Origin: Buttiauxella agrestis
Lineage (GTDB): Bacteria > Pseudomonadota > Gammaproteobacteria > Enterobacterales > Enterobacteriaceae
NCBI RefSeq assembly: GCF_900446255.1
Contig: NZ_UIGI01000001.1
Span: 4,552,763-4,616,762 of the forward strand
Direction: 5' to 3'
DNA: 64,000 nucleotides
Shown here: one piece after another, positions 27,387-36,973 of the stretch
How the letters are laid out: each line of letters begins with the position of its first letter
Numbering within the stretch: position 1 is the stretch's first letter
Notes under the pieces: model-generated
What the model saw: the letters and a program-made list of their open reading frames with translations, nothing else
What the model was told of the DNA's origin: nothing
Databases searched by the model: none
Made by a program: the position numbers and the translations under genes

Positions 27387-28910
27387 ATGAGTAGCGTTCC
27401 CATTCTGGAGATGCGCAACATTGCCAAATCATTTGGCAAGTTTTATGCGTTGAAAGGTGTCGACTTAACGGTGTTCCCCGGCGAAATTCACGCGCTAATG
27501 GGGGAAAACGGGGCCGGGAAAAGCACGCTGATGAAGATTCTCGCCGGGGCCTATACCGCCACCAGCGGCGAGATTTTAATTAACGGCCAGCCGTACAGTA
27601 TTAAAGGGCCGAAGGATGCGCTCAACGCAGGCATCACTCTGATTTATCAGGAGATGCAGCTGGCACCGAATCTGACGGTGGCTGAGAATATTTTCCTCGG
27701 CAGCGAGCTTTCTCGCGGTGGTCTGGTCAAGCGCAAAGAGATGGTGATGCAGGCGCAAGCGGTCATCGACCGCCTCGGTGCGCAGTTTAAGGCCAGCGAT
27801 TTGGTTTCGCGCCTGACGATAGCCGAACAGCAGCAGGTGGAGATCGCCCGTGCGCTGCACCGCAACAGCCGCATTTTAGTGATGGATGAGCCCACCGCCG
27901 CCCTTTCCTCGCGTGAAACTCATCGCCTGTTCGAGCTAATTATGCGGCTGCGCGACGAAGGCATGGCGATTATCTATATCAGCCATCGCATGGCGGAAGT
28001 GTACGAGCTTTCCGGCCGCGTGAGCGTGCTGCGCGACGGGCAATACGTCGGCAGTCTGACGCGTGAAAACCTCAATGCGAACGAACTGGTGCGCATGATG
28101 GTGGGCCGCCCGCTCAGTGACCTGTTTAATAAAGAGCGCGATATTCCGCTGGGCAGTGTGCGCCTGAACGTTCACCACCTGACGGACGGCGCAAAAGTGC
28201 AGCCGGTCAGCCTACAGGTCAAATCCGGCGAGATTGTCGGGCTGGCCGGATTAGTCGGAGCCGGGCGTTCTGAACTCGCACAGCTGATTTTTGGCGTGCG
28301 CAAATCGACGGGAGGGAGCATCGAAATCGACGGTAAGCCCGTCAAAATCCATTCACCACGTGAAGCGATTAGTCTCGGGATCGGTTTCCTGACCGAGAAC
28401 CGCAAAGAGCAGGGTTTGTTCCTCGAACTCGCCGCGCAAGACAACATCACCATGGCGACCCTTGAGCGTGACGCCCATTACGGCTGGCTGGATCGCAAGA
28501 AAGCTCAGACCATTTCTGACGATGCCATCAGTTTGCTGAATATTCGCGTGCCACACGCGCAAGTGCGGGCTGGCGGGCTATCTGGCGGCAATCAGCAAAA
28601 ACTTTTGATCTCGCGCTGGGTGGCGATCGGCCCACGCATATTGATCCTTGATGAGCCAACGCGCGGCGTGGATGTCGGCGCAAAAAGCGAGATCTACCGG
28701 ATCATGAGTCAGATGGCAAAACAGGGCGTGGCGATCCTGATGATCTCAAGCGAATTGCCTGAGGTCGTCGGCATGAGCGACCGGGTTTACGTGATGCGAG
28801 AAGGCAGTATCGCCGGGGAGTTACATGCCGCGGATATTACGCAAGAGAACATTATGACGCTGGCAACGGGCGTTGAAGATGCCCATAAAAAGGGGGTTCA
28901 CCATGGCTAG
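27387..28910 (+). CDS. Ribose-type sugar ABC transporter ATPase (double nucleotide-binding domain)
   Basis: 507 aa. The ATG at 27387 has AGGAG at 27375-27379; the frame is open further upstream but without a comparable site. It is an RbsA/XylG-type protein with two fused ATPase domains. The first has Walker [10 protein letters not shown] and Walker [13 protein letters not shown]. The second has a degenerate P-loop (GLVGAGRSE), signature LSGGNQQK and Walker [13 protein letters not shown], as usual in this family where the second site is altered. It powers sugar import through the permease and binding protein encoded next. The last 8 bp overlap the permease start. With the lyxose isomerase downstream, the substrate is probably D-lyxose or a related aldose or ketose. 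Confidence 0.9.
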   Translation: MSSVPILEMRNIAKSFGKFYALKGVDLTVFPGEIHALMGENGAGKSTLMKILAGAYTATSGEILINGQPYSIKGPKDALNAGITLIYQEMQLAPNLTVAENIFLGSELSRGGLVKRKEMVMQAQAVIDRLGAQFKASDLVSRLTIAEQQQVEIARALHRNSRILVMDEPTAALSSRETHRLFELIMRLRDEGMAIIYISHRMAEVYELSGRVSVLRDGQYVGSLTRENLNANELVRMMVGRPLSDLFNKERDIPLGSVRLNVHHLTDGAKVQPVSLQVKSGEIVGLAGLVGAGRSELAQLIFGVRKSTGGSIEIDGKPVKIHSPREAISLGIGFLTENRKEQGLFLELAAQDNITMATLERDAHYGWLDRKKAQTISDDAISLLNIRVPHAQVRAGGLSGGNQQKLLISRWVAIGPRILILDEPTRGVDVGAKSEIYRIMSQMAKQGVAILMISSELPEVVGMSDRVYVMREGSIAGELHAADITQENIMTLATGVEDAHKKGVHHG

Positions 28911-29898
28911 CCCAACCACGCCACAGCAAGTCGCTAAATCCGCCTCGCTGAAAAAAGCGCTGTTTGGCGATCTGATGCAAACCGTCGGCATTTTGCCGAT
29001 TCTGATCCTGATCGTCGCCATTTTTGGCTTTATCACGCCAAACTTTTTTACCGAATCTAATCTGCTGAATATCGCCCGTCAGTCGTCGATCAATATCGTG
29101 CTCGCCGCGGGGATGACGTTCATTATTTTGACTGGCGGGATAGATCTTTCCGTCGGCTCCATTCTGGGAACCACGGCAGTGACCGCGATGGTGGTTTCAC
29201 TGCTACCGGGCTGGGAATCGCTGTCGATCCCCGCCGCATTAATGATGGGCACCGGGCTGGGGCTGTTTAACGGCATGTTGGTCGCCTGGGCCGGATTACC
29301 GCCGTTTATTGTCACGCTCGGCACCTATACCGCCCTGCGCGGGGCGGCGTATTTGCTGGCCGACGGCACCACGGTGATTAATTCCAATATCAATTTTGAA
29401 TGGATAGGTAACTCGTATCTCGGGCCGATTCCGTGGCTGGTCGTCATTGCACTGGCGGTGATTGTGGTCTGCTGGTTCATTCTGCGACGCACCACGCTCG
29501 GCGTTCATATTTATGCGGTTGGCGGCAATATGCAGGCCGCACGCCTGACCGGGATCAAAGTCTGGCTGGTGCTGCTGTTCGTGTATGGCATGAGCGGGCT
29601 GCTCTCGGGCCTCGGCGGCGTGATGAGCGCCTCGCGGCTGTACAGCGCCAACGGCAATCTCGGTACCGGTTATGAGCTGGATGCTATCGCTGCGGTCATT
29701 CTTGGCGGCACCAGTTTTGTCGGCGGTATCGGCACGATTACCGGCACGCTGGTCGGGGCGCTGATTATCGCCACGCTCAACAATGGCATGACGCTGATGG
29801 GCGTTTCGTATTTCTGGCAACTGGTGATCAAGGGTGCGGTGATCATCATTGCGGTGCTGATCGACAAATACCGTACCCGTCATCATCAAAGTGCATAA
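28903..29898 (+). CDS. Ribose-type sugar ABC transporter permease
   Basis: 331 aa from ATG 28903, overlapping the ATPase gene by 8 bp with a purine-rich GGGGG site before it. About 9-10 membrane helices with the RbsC-family signatures [15 protein letters not shown] and [18 protein letters not shown] (EAA-like coupling region). It should form a homodimeric channel for sugar import with the neighbouring ATPase and binding protein. Confidence 0.9.
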   Translation: MASPTTPQQVAKSASLKKALFGDLMQTVGILPILILIVAIFGFITPNFFTESNLLNIARQSSINIVLAAGMTFIILTGGIDLSVGSILGTTAVTAMVVSLLPGWESLSIPAALMMGTGLGLFNGMLVAWAGLPPFIVTLGTYTALRGAAYLLADGTTVINSNINFEWIGNSYLGPIPWLVVIALAVIVVCWFILRRTTLGVHIYAVGGNMQAARLTGIKVWLVLLFVYGMSGLLSGLGGVMSASRLYSANGNLGTGYELDAIAAVILGGTSFVGGIGTITGTLVGALIIATLNNGMTLMGVSYFWQLVIKGAVIIIAVLIDKYRTRHHQSA

Positions 29899-29920
29899 CA
29901 CAACACAACAATAGTCGTAG

Positions 29921-29947
29921 GTCGGATAAGCGTGAGCGTCATCCGAC
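29921..29947. repeat. REP-like palindrome between permease and binding-protein genes
   Basis: Arms GTCGGAT and ATCCGAC around AAGCGTGAGCGTC, in the 72-bp gap inside the operon. Such elements commonly stabilise upstream mRNA, which could set different levels of transporter parts. Confidence 0.75.
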
Positions 29948-29970
29948 AAAACCAGACAGGAGATTTCACC

Positions 29971-30903
29971 ATGCGTTTAAAGCTACTCGCTGCTGCACTC
30001 ATGATTGCCGCTGTGCCTTTTGTTCAGGCAAAAGAACTGAAATCCATCGGGGTGACGGTGGGCGATCTCGCCAACCCGTTCTTCGTACAGATAACCAAAG
30101 GTGCGGAACTTGAAGCCCGAAAACTGGCGGGAGACAACGTGAAAGTGACGCTGGTTTCCAGCGGCTACGATCTCGGCCAGCAAGTTTCTCAAATTGATAA
30201 TTTTATCGCTGCCAAAGTCGACATGATAATTCTGAACGCTGCGGACTCTAAAGGGATCGGTCCGGCGGTGAAACGAGCGAAAGATGCCGGGATCGTGGTG
30301 GTTGCGGTGGACGTGGCGGCGGAAGGTGCCGATGCAACGATCACCTCGAACAACACCCAGGCGGGCGAGATGGCCTGTAAATACATTGCGGATCGCCTGA
30401 AAGAAAAAGGCAACGTGGTGATCATCAACGGGCCGCCGGTTTCTGCGGTGCAAAACCGTGTTGAAGGTTGTGAAACCGAATTTAAAAAACACCCGGGCAT
30501 TAAGATTCTTTCTTCTAACCAGAACGCCAAAGGCAGTCGTGAAGGAGGACTTGAAGTGATGACCTCTTTACTGGCGGCCAATCCGAAGATCGACGGCGTG
30601 TTTGCTATCAACGATCCGACCGCGATCGGTGCCGATCTGGCGGCGAAACAAGCCCAACGTAAAGAATTCTTTATCGTCGGCGTGGATGGAAGCCCGGATG
30701 CGGAAGAAGCGCTGAAACGCGGTGGAAATACGCTGTTTGTCGCAACGCCTGCGCAAGACCCGCAAGTGATGGCGGCGAAAGCGGTGGAGATTGGTTACGA
30801 CATTCTGCAAGGCAAACCAGCGCCTAAAGAGCCGGTGCTGATCCCGGTGACGATGATCGATAAAAACAATATCGGCACGTATAAGGGCTGGACGGTGAAA
30901 TAG
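29971..30903 (+). CDS. Periplasmic sugar-binding protein (RbsB family)
   Basis: 310 aa from ATG 29971 with AGGAG at 29958-29962. A Sec signal peptide (about residues 1-21, PFVQA) leads into a two-lobed type I periplasmic binding fold: IGVTVGDLANPFFVQITKGAE at the start of lobe 1, DMIILNAADSKGIGPAVK, and GVFAINDPTAIGADLAA in lobe 2. It captures the substrate for the ABC importer encoded upstream. Sequence features do not identify the sugar; the following isomerase suggests lyxose, mannose or a related ketose. Confidence 0.9.
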   Translation: MRLKLLAAALMIAAVPFVQAKELKSIGVTVGDLANPFFVQITKGAELEARKLAGDNVKVTLVSSGYDLGQQVSQIDNFIAAKVDMIILNAADSKGIGPAVKRAKDAGIVVVAVDVAAEGADATITSNNTQAGEMACKYIADRLKEKGNVVIINGPPVSAVQNRVEGCETEFKKHPGIKILSSNQNAKGSREGGLEVMTSLLAANPKIDGVFAINDPTAIGADLAAKQAQRKEFFIVGVDGSPDAEEALKRGGNTLFVATPAQDPQVMAAKAVEIGYDILQGKPAPKEPVLIPVTMIDKNNIGTYKGWTVK

Positions 30904-30908
30904 TTTTC

Positions 30909-30989
30909 CCCTCACCCCAACCCTCTCCCAAAGGAGAGGGGGAAGACCGACCTGTTCCCTCTCCCTCAGGGAGAGGGCCAGGGTGAGGG
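30909..30989. repeat. 81-bp long palindromic repeat with nested stems
   Basis: Outer arms CCCTCACCC and GGGTGAGGG enclose two inner hairpins, CCCTCTCC...GGAGAGGG and CCCTCTCCCTCAGGGAGAGGG-type. It lies between the binding-protein stop and the isomerase Shine-Dalgarno. This C/G-rich element type is widespread between genes in proteobacteria. It could attenuate or stabilise the operon transcript. Confidence 0.75.
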
Positions 30990-31007
30990 TTGTTGAAAGG
31001 AGACAAA

Positions 31008-31691
31008 ATGAAACGCTCCGAAGTTAATCAGATCCTCTCTCAAACGCGCCATTTCTTTATGCAGCACGATGTCCATTTGCCCCCTTTTGCGTCATTCGAC
31101 CTGGCAAAATGGCAGCAGGTTGATAAGCAAATCTGGCAAGAAGTGTTTGATTTAAAACTCGGGTGGGATGTTACCGCATTCGGTGGCAATGATTTTTTCA
31201 CTCAGGGCCTGACGCTTTTCACGCTGCGTAACGGTTCACCCGATGGCACACCGTATGCCAAATGTTATGCCGAAAAAATCATGCATGTTCGCGACGGGCA
31301 AATCACGCCGATGCATTTTCACTGGCGCAAACGCGAGGACATTATCAATCGCGGCGGCGGCAATTTGATTGTCGAATTGTGGAATGCCGATCAGTTCGAG
31401 CAGACCGAAGACAGCGACGTCACCGTGGTGATTGATGGTTGTCGCCAGACGCACGCGGCGGGCAGCCAGTTGCGCCTCTCACCAGGGGAAAGCATTTGCC
31501 TGGTGCCGGGTATTTACCACAGTTTCTGGGGCGAGTCGGGTTATGGCGATGTACTGGTTGGGGAAGTGTCGATGGTGAATGACGATGACCGTGACAACCG
31601 TTTCCTCAAGCCGCTTGAGCGCTTTAACGCCATTGTTGAAGACGAACCCGCGCGGCAATTGCTGTGCAACGAATATCGCCAGACCCTTTAA
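31008..31691 (+). CDS. D-lyxose ketol-isomerase (EcSI-type cupin sugar isomerase)
   Basis: 227 aa from ATG 31008 (AAGGAG at 30997-31002), the length of the D-lyxose/D-mannose isomerase of E. coli O157:H7. It is a cupin with metal ligands in the pattern MHFHWRKRED (two His and a Glu) and a later His in GIYHSFWGE. It interconverts D-lyxose and D-xylulose and, more slowly, D-mannose and D-fructose. In this operon it would convert the imported aldose to a ketose for the PfkB kinase, whose product would then go to the class II aldolase. Family identification is strong; the physiological substrate is inferred. Confidence 0.88.
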   Translation: MKRSEVNQILSQTRHFFMQHDVHLPPFASFDLAKWQQVDKQIWQEVFDLKLGWDVTAFGGNDFFTQGLTLFTLRNGSPDGTPYAKCYAEKIMHVRDGQITPMHFHWRKREDIINRGGGNLIVELWNADQFEQTEDSDVTVVIDGCRQTHAAGSQLRLSPGESICLVPGIYHSFWGESGYGDVLVGEVSMVNDDDRDNRFLKPLERFNAIVEDEPARQLLCNEYRQTL

Positions 31692-31727
31692 TTTCCAACA
31701 ATTTTTCCAACACCAGGGGAAACTATT

Positions 31728-32588
31728 ATGGCTTTGATATCGCTCGCTGATGGGCTGAAACACGCGCGGGAAAATGGCTATGCGTTAGGGGCTTTTAACG
31801 TGCTCGACAGCCATTTTCTGCGCGCCCTTTTTGCTGCGGCAAAGCAGGAAAACTCGCCGTTTATCATCAATATCGCCGAAGTGCATTTTAAGTATGTCTC
31901 GCTAGATTCGCTGGTTGAAGCCGTCAAGTTCGAAGCGGTGCGCCACGATATTCCGGTGGTGCTCAATCTCGATCACGGCCTGCATTTTGAGGCGGTCGTT
32001 CGCGCTTTACGCCTCGGTTTTAGCTCAGTCATGTTCGATGGTTCTACACTTGAATATGAGGAGAATGTTCGCCAGACGCGTGAAGTGGTGAAAATGTGCC
32101 ACGCGGTGGGTGTTTCGGTTGAAGCGGAGCTGGGTGCCGTCGGCGGTGACGAAGGCGGTGCGCTGTATGGCGAAGCCGACAGCAACAAGTTTACCGACCC
32201 CAAAATCGCGCGTGATTTTGTCGACAGAACCGGCATCGACACGCTGGCCGTCGCGATTGGCAATGCGCATGGCAAATACAAAGGCGAGCCGAAACTCGAT
32301 TTCGACAGACTTGCCGCAATTGCCCAACAAACCGGCCTTCCGCTGGTGTTGCATGGTGGCTCCGGCATCAGTGATGAAGATTTCAGGAAGGCGATAACGC
32401 TCGGCATTCACAAGATTAATTTCTACACCGGGATGTCGCAGGCAGCACTCGGTGCCGTCGAGCAGCGAATGAATCAGCGTCACGCCATTTATGACGAATT
32501 CGCGGAGTTGCTGCTGGGTATAGAAGAGGCGATTACGGATGTCGTCGCACAACAGATGCAGATTTTTGGCAGTTCGGGTAAAGCGTAA
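31728..32588 (+). CDS. Class II ketose-bisphosphate aldolase
   Basis: 286 aa, GGGG site before the ATG. It shows the class II zinc aldolase signatures: LNLDHGLHFEAV (catalytic Asp and zinc His), SVEAELGAVGG, AIGNAHGKYKG (zinc His), VLHGGSGISDEDFRKAITLGI (zinc His and phosphate binding) and INFYTGM. Such enzymes split ketose mono- or bisphosphates into glycolytic trioses. Given the isomerase and PfkB kinase on either side, it probably cleaves the ketose phosphate made from the imported sugar. It belongs with the FbaA/GatY/KbaY group, but the exact substrate cannot be told. Confidence 0.88.
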   Translation: MALISLADGLKHARENGYALGAFNVLDSHFLRALFAAAKQENSPFIINIAEVHFKYVSLDSLVEAVKFEAVRHDIPVVLNLDHGLHFEAVVRALRLGFSSVMFDGSTLEYEENVRQTREVVKMCHAVGVSVEAELGAVGGDEGGALYGEADSNKFTDPKIARDFVDRTGIDTLAVAIGNAHGKYKGEPKLDFDRLAAIAQQTGLPLVLHGGSGISDEDFRKAITLGIHKINFYTGMSQAALGAVEQRMNQRHAIYDEFAELLLGIEEAITDVVAQQMQIFGSSGKA

Positions 32589-32597
32589 GGAGAGGTT

Positions 32598-33605
32598 ATG
32601 AATGAGCGCAGCGGGATTATTGCCGCCGGAAACATGTTAGTCGACCATGTGCATCAAATTGTGCAGTGGCCGCAGCGCGGTTGGCTCGCGGAAATTGTCC
32701 ACAGCGAACGCTCCACCGGCGGCGCTCCGCTTAACGTTCTGCTGACGCTGGCAAAAATGCATGTCGGCCTGCCTCTCCAGGCCGTGGGTTTAGTCGGTGA
32801 CGACCACGACGGCGATTACATTATGGCCATGCTCGATCAGTATCATGTGAATCGCCAGCATGTGCACCGCACCACCTTTGCGCCAACGTCGATGTCGCAA
32901 GTGATGACCGACCCTGACGGGCAGCGCACGTTTTTCCACTCGCCAGGTGCGAATCGCCTGCTTGATTTACCCGCTTTTGACCGTCTTGAATCGTCGTTCA
33001 AAATCTTCCATTTGGGTTATTTATTACTGCTCGATAGCCTCGATATGGAGGATGCGGAATACGGCACGCGCAGCGCCAGATTACTGGCGATGATGGCGCA
33101 GCAAGGCTATGAAACCTCGCTGGATTTAGTCTCGCGCCAGGGAGATCCGCGCTACCGCCCGATGGTGCTCCCAGCCCTGCGTTGGCTCGATTATCTGGTG
33201 ATAAACGAGCTGGAAGCCGGTGAATTTAGCGGGCTGGAAATTCGTCACACCAACGGAGCGCCGCACATCGAAAATATTGCACAAGCAGCAACGTTGCTGC
33301 TGGAATCGGGTGTGAAGCAAAGAGTCGTGATTCATTGCCCGGAAGGGGCATGGGGCGTTGAACGTGGAAAAGAAGGCATGTGGGTGCCGTCGTTTATACT
33401 CGCCCGGAATGAAATTATCGGCAGCGTCGGCGCAGGTGACGCATTTTGTGCCGGAATATTATATGGCTGCCATGAAAAATGGTCGCTGGCTGACAGCCTG
33501 AAATTAGCCCACGCCTGCGCGCGATCCAATCTTTTATGTGCAAATGCGATAGATGGCGCAAAAACATTAACGGAATTACAGAGTTTTATTAGCGAGCAGA
33601 ATTGA
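32598..33605 (+). CDS. PfkB-family carbohydrate kinase
   Basis: 335 aa, 9 bp after the aldolase, with AGGAGAGG before the ATG. The ribokinase/PfkB fold is shown by GGAPLNVLLTLAKM near the N-terminus, the substrate-lid region, and the C-terminal catalytic motif IGSVGAGDAFCAGIL containing the catalytic Asp. It transfers phosphate from ATP to a sugar or sugar phosphate, probably the ketose made by the lyxose isomerase. It is the last gene of the operon and converges on the response-regulator gene with 6 bp between stops, so no independent terminator fits between them. Confidence 0.87.
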   Translation: MNERSGIIAAGNMLVDHVHQIVQWPQRGWLAEIVHSERSTGGAPLNVLLTLAKMHVGLPLQAVGLVGDDHDGDYIMAMLDQYHVNRQHVHRTTFAPTSMSQVMTDPDGQRTFFHSPGANRLLDLPAFDRLESSFKIFHLGYLLLLDSLDMEDAEYGTRSARLLAMMAQQGYETSLDLVSRQGDPRYRPMVLPALRWLDYLVINELEAGEFSGLEIRHTNGAPHIENIAQAATLLLESGVKQRVVIHCPEGAWGVERGKEGMWVPSFILARNEIIGSVGAGDAFCAGILYGCHEKWSLADSLKLAHACARSNLLCANAIDGAKTLTELQSFISEQN

Positions 33606-33611
33606 TATTTA

Positions 33612-34346
33612 TTACGCCGCATTATTTTCCGCCTGAATAACATCAGCCGAAAATACATATCCCACACCGCGTATGGTTCTTATTAATGCGGGCTGATGTG
33701 GGTTCGGTTCTATTTTTTTACGCAGGCGCATAATCAGCACATCTATCGTTCTGTCGAAGACTTCAAGGCTTTCGCTGTGGGTCAGTTCCAGTAATCTCTC
33801 ACGCGATAACACTTTGCGGGCATTTTGCACCAGGGCCAGCAGCAGCCCGTATTCGCCCTGGGTGAGATCAACTTGTTCATGTGCACCATTGAATAGCTGG
33901 CAACGCCCGGTATCCAGCCGCCAGCCGTTGAAATGCACGCCGCTGGTTTTGGTTGTCGTCGTTTCTACCGCTAATGCGCCGGAACGCCGGAGCACCGCTT
34001 TAACTCTCGCCACCACCACACGCGGATTAAACGGTTTGCCGATGTAGTCATCAGCGCCCATTTCAAGGCCGACCACCACGTCAGATTCGCTACCTAATCC
34101 AGTGAGCATCACCACCGGCAAATCTGGCCGCTGGCGCTGAATCTGTTGCAGCACCAGCAGTCCATTAATATCCGGCAAAATCATGTCCAGCAGCACCAGC
34201 GCAATTTCTGGAAACTGCGCGATGGCTGTCAGCGCATCGTTTCCTGTATGGCAAACCCGCACCTCAAAAACGTGTTCGTTCAGCACGTCTCGCAGTACGT
34301 CACAGATTGCCAGATCGTCATCCACCAGCAAAATTGCAGGTTTCAT
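33612..34346 (-). CDS. OmpR-family response regulator (TorR-like)
   Basis: 244 aa from ATG 34346 (GGAG 7 bp upstream); a longer frame exists but lacks this spacing. The N-terminal receiver has DDD near residue 10, the phospho-acceptor Asp in LLDMILPD, Thr in MLTG and Lys in GKPF. A C-terminal winged helix of OmpR type ends in IRTIRGVGYVF. Similarity to TorR fits with the TorS-like hybrid kinase at 23022-25586. No kinase gene adjoins it. The two genes bracket the lyxose-type operon, so they may jointly control it; this pairing is an inference. Confidence 0.85.
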   Translation of the reverse strand: MKPAILLVDDDLAICDVLRDVLNEHVFEVRVCHTGNDALTAIAQFPEIALVLLDMILPDINGLLVLQQIQRQRPDLPVVMLTGLGSESDVVVGLEMGADDYIGKPFNPRVVVARVKAVLRRSGALAVETTTTKTSGVHFNGWRLDTGRCQLFNGAHEQVDLTQGEYGLLLALVQNARKVLSRERLLELTHSESLEVFDRTIDVLIMRLRKKIEPNPHQPALIRTIRGVGYVFSADVIQAENNAA

Positions 34347-34473
34347 GGTTGTACTCCGCGATGGATGCATTGAGAAATTATAAGTGTGAGTGATTGTTGA
34401 TGGAGTACCGCATAAATCCCAACAGGCCGTGCCGAATTTTCAACCAGTGTCACAAACCGGGAGTGGGTCGACA

Positions 34474-34487
34474 CGTCACTTTTGACG
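34474..34487 (+). promoter_or_regulatory. Candidate FhlA upstream activating site of fdhF
   Basis: Inverted repeat CGTCA-CTTT-TGACG about 85 bp upstream of the sigma-54 promoter, where FhlA (formate-responsive activator) binds upstream of E. coli fdhF. Assignment rests on position and symmetry. Confidence 0.45.
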
Positions 34488-34559
34488 ATGTCCTGTTTTT
34501 CGTCAGGGTTTTGCTGCTTTTATCACCGTAAGATGCCTGTAATTCCCACTCTTTCTATG

Positions 34560-34575
34560 TGGCATAGATAATGCA
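34560..34575 (+). promoter_or_regulatory. Sigma-54 promoter of fdhF
   Basis: TGGCAT-N5-ATGCA: the invariant GG (34561-34562) and GC (34573-34574) are separated by 10 bp, as required for RpoN promoters, and lie 43 bp before the fdhF start. In E. coli fdhF also uses RpoN with FhlA. Confidence 0.85.
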
Positions 34576-34617
34576 TAGAAAGCGGCAAGGTAAGTAATAT
34601 TGACTGGAGCAACACTG

Positions 34618-36765
34618 ATGAAAAAAGTCGTCACGGTTTGCCCCTATTGTGCCTCGGGTTGCAAAATCAACCTCGTGGTCGATAACGGCAAAGTCGTCAA
34701 GGCGGAAGCGGCTCAGGGTAAAACTAACCAGGGCGATTTATGCCTGAAGGGTTACTACGGCTGGGATTTTATTAACGATACTAAAATCCTCACTCCACGC
34801 CTGAAATCTCCGATGATTCGTCGCCAGAAAGGCGGCAAACTCGAAAACGTTTCCTGGGATGAAGCGCTGAACTACGTCAGCACCCGTCTGAGTGAAATCA
34901 AAGCGAAACACGGCTCCGATGCCATCATGACCACCGGTTCTTCCCGTGGGACAGGCAACGAAACTAACTATGTAATGCAGAAATTTGCGCGCGCCGTTAT
35001 TGGTACCAATAACGTCGATTGCTGCGCACGCGTCTGACACGGCCCATCGGTTGCAGGTCTGCACCAATCGGTCGGTAACGGCGCTATGAGCAACTCAATC
35101 GTCGAGATTGAGGATACCGATTTAGTGTTTGTGTTCGGGTATAACCCGGCAGATTCACACCCTATCGTTGCTAACCGCGTGATTCGCGCGAAGCAAAAAG
35201 GGGCGCAAATCATTGTTGTCGATCCGCGCAAAATTGAAACCGCGCGCATCGCTGATATGCATTTGCAGTTAAGAAATGGTTCTAACATCGCCCTGCTTAA
35301 CGCAATTGGGCATGTGATTATCGAAGAAAACCTGTACGACCAGTCATTCGTGGCCGAACGTACCGAAGGTTTCGACGAGTATCGCAAAATTGTGTCGGGC
35401 TACACGCCTGAATCTGTTGAAGAAATTACCGGCGTGACGGCAGCGGAAATTCGCGGTGCAGCACGTATGTATGCGAAGGCGAAAACCGCCACGATTCTGT
35501 GGGGCATGGGCGTGACCCAGTTCTATCAGGGCGTGGAAACCGTTCGCTCGCTGACAAGTCTGGCGCTGATGACTGGCAACCTGGGTAAACCGAACGTCGG
35601 TGTTAACCCGGTTCGTGGTCAAAACAACGTTCAGGGTGCCTGCGATATGGGCGCGCTGCCGGATACCTATCCTGGCTATCAGTACGTTAAAGATGATTTC
35701 AGCCGCGAGAAGTTTGCGAAAGCGTGGGGCGTGCCATCGCTGCCTGCTCACACTGGCTACCGCATCAGCGAGCTGCCGCACCGTGTGGCGCATGGCGAAG
35801 TGTATGCGGCGTACATCATGGGCGAAGATCCCCTTCAAACGGATGCGGAGCTTTCAGCGGTTCGCAAAGCGTTTGAAGAGCTCGAGCTGGTGATTGTACA
35901 AGACATCTTCATGACCAAAACCGCGGCTGCCGCCGATGTGATTTTGCCGTCCACTTCGTGGGGCGAACATGAAGGCGTTTATACCGCCGCTGACCGTGGT
36001 TTCCAGCGCTTCTTTAAAGCGGTAGAACCGAAGTGGGACCTGAAAACGGACTGGCAGATTATCAGTGAAATCGCCACCCGTATGGGCTACCCGATGCACT
36101 ACAACAACACCCAGGAAATTTGGGATGAGTTGCGTGGTCTGTGCCCTGACTTCTACGGTGCCACTTACGAGAAAATGGGCGAGCTGGGTTATATCCAGTG
36201 GCCTTGCCGCGATGTTGCTGAAAGCGACCAGGGTACGTCGTTCTTGTACGACGGTAAGTTCGACCGTGCAAACGGTCTGGGCGAGTTCTTTACCTGCGAC
36301 TGGGCGCCGCCAATCGACAAAGTCACCGAAGAGTACCCGATGGTGCTTTCCACGGTGCGTGAAGTTGGCCACTACTCTTGCCGTTCGATGACCGGCAACT
36401 GTGCGGCACTGGCAGCTCTGGCGGATGAACCAGGCTATGCGCAAATCCACATCGACGATGCCGCACGTTTGGGTATCGAAGATGAAGCGCTGGTGTGGGT
36501 CAATTCACGCAAAGGCCGTGTTATCACGCGTGCGAATGTGAGCGAGCGTCCTAATAAGGGTGCCGTTTACATGACGTATCAGTGGTGGATTGGCGCGTGT
36601 AACGAGCTGGTGACTGAAAACCTCAGCCCGATTACCAAAACGCCGGAGTATAAATACTGCGCCGTGCGCGTCGAACCCATCGCCGATCAGAAAGCTGCCG
36701 AGCAGTATGTGATTGACGAATACAGCAAGTTAAAAGCCAGTTTGCGCGAAAGCGCGGCGGGTTAA
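34618..36765 (+). CDS. fdhF: Formate dehydrogenase H, selenocysteine-containing (Sec140 at TGA 35035-35037)
   Basis: 715 aa when the in-frame TGA at codon 140 is read as selenocysteine, the same length as E. coli FdhF. The N-terminus MKKVVTVCPYCASGCKI holds the first [4Fe-4S] cysteines, and the Mo-bis-MGD fold continues on both sides of the TGA with no frame change. The context CCARV-U-HGPSV is that of the E. coli enzyme, with the catalytic Sec and the following His. It oxidises formate to CO2 in the formate hydrogenlyase complex at the inner face of the membrane under fermentation. The start has GGAG at 34606-34609; a sigma-54 promoter and a terminator frame the gene, so it is monocistronic. 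Standard gene calling splits it in two; it is not a pseudogene. Confidence 0.97.
35038..35080 (+). promoter_or_regulatory. Bacterial SECIS element of fdhF
   Basis: Immediately after the TGA the mRNA can fold into a hairpin with the apical GGTCTGC loop sequence (35056-35062) flanked by GGTTGCA and TGCACCAATCG arms, the SelB-binding element of E. coli fdhF. It directs Sec insertion at 35035-35037. Confidence 0.92.
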
Positions 36766-36787
36766 TAATCCCCAGGAAACACGCCCG

Positions 36788-36816
36788 AGAGCTGCCAATT
36801 GGCAGCTCTTTTTTTT
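36788..36816 (+). terminator. Rho-independent terminator after fdhF
   Basis: AGAGCTGCC / GGCAGCTCT stem with AATT loop followed by eight T residues, 22 bp after the stop. Confidence 0.95.
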
Positions 36817-36973
36817 GCCTTTTGCCCCTCGCCTCACAGGATGTATTGATTAAATTTTCAACCATTTAATTAATGCGTGATCTGTCGCCCAAATAATAAA
36901 CAAAGCTTCCCAGGCACTCTGCGATTAACGTTTATGTGACATATTATTAACATCCTAAAAGGAGAAAAAAAGC

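Noticed and set aside
29296-29949. 217-codon minus-strand frame opposite the sugar permease
   Set aside because: Antisense shadow of a well-supported membrane-protein gene; composition is His/Arg/Gln-rich as expected for a shadow.
34618-35037. Formate dehydrogenase broken into two genes or a pseudogene
   Set aside because: The TGA is at the conserved selenocysteine codon, the frame continues, and a SECIS hairpin follows.
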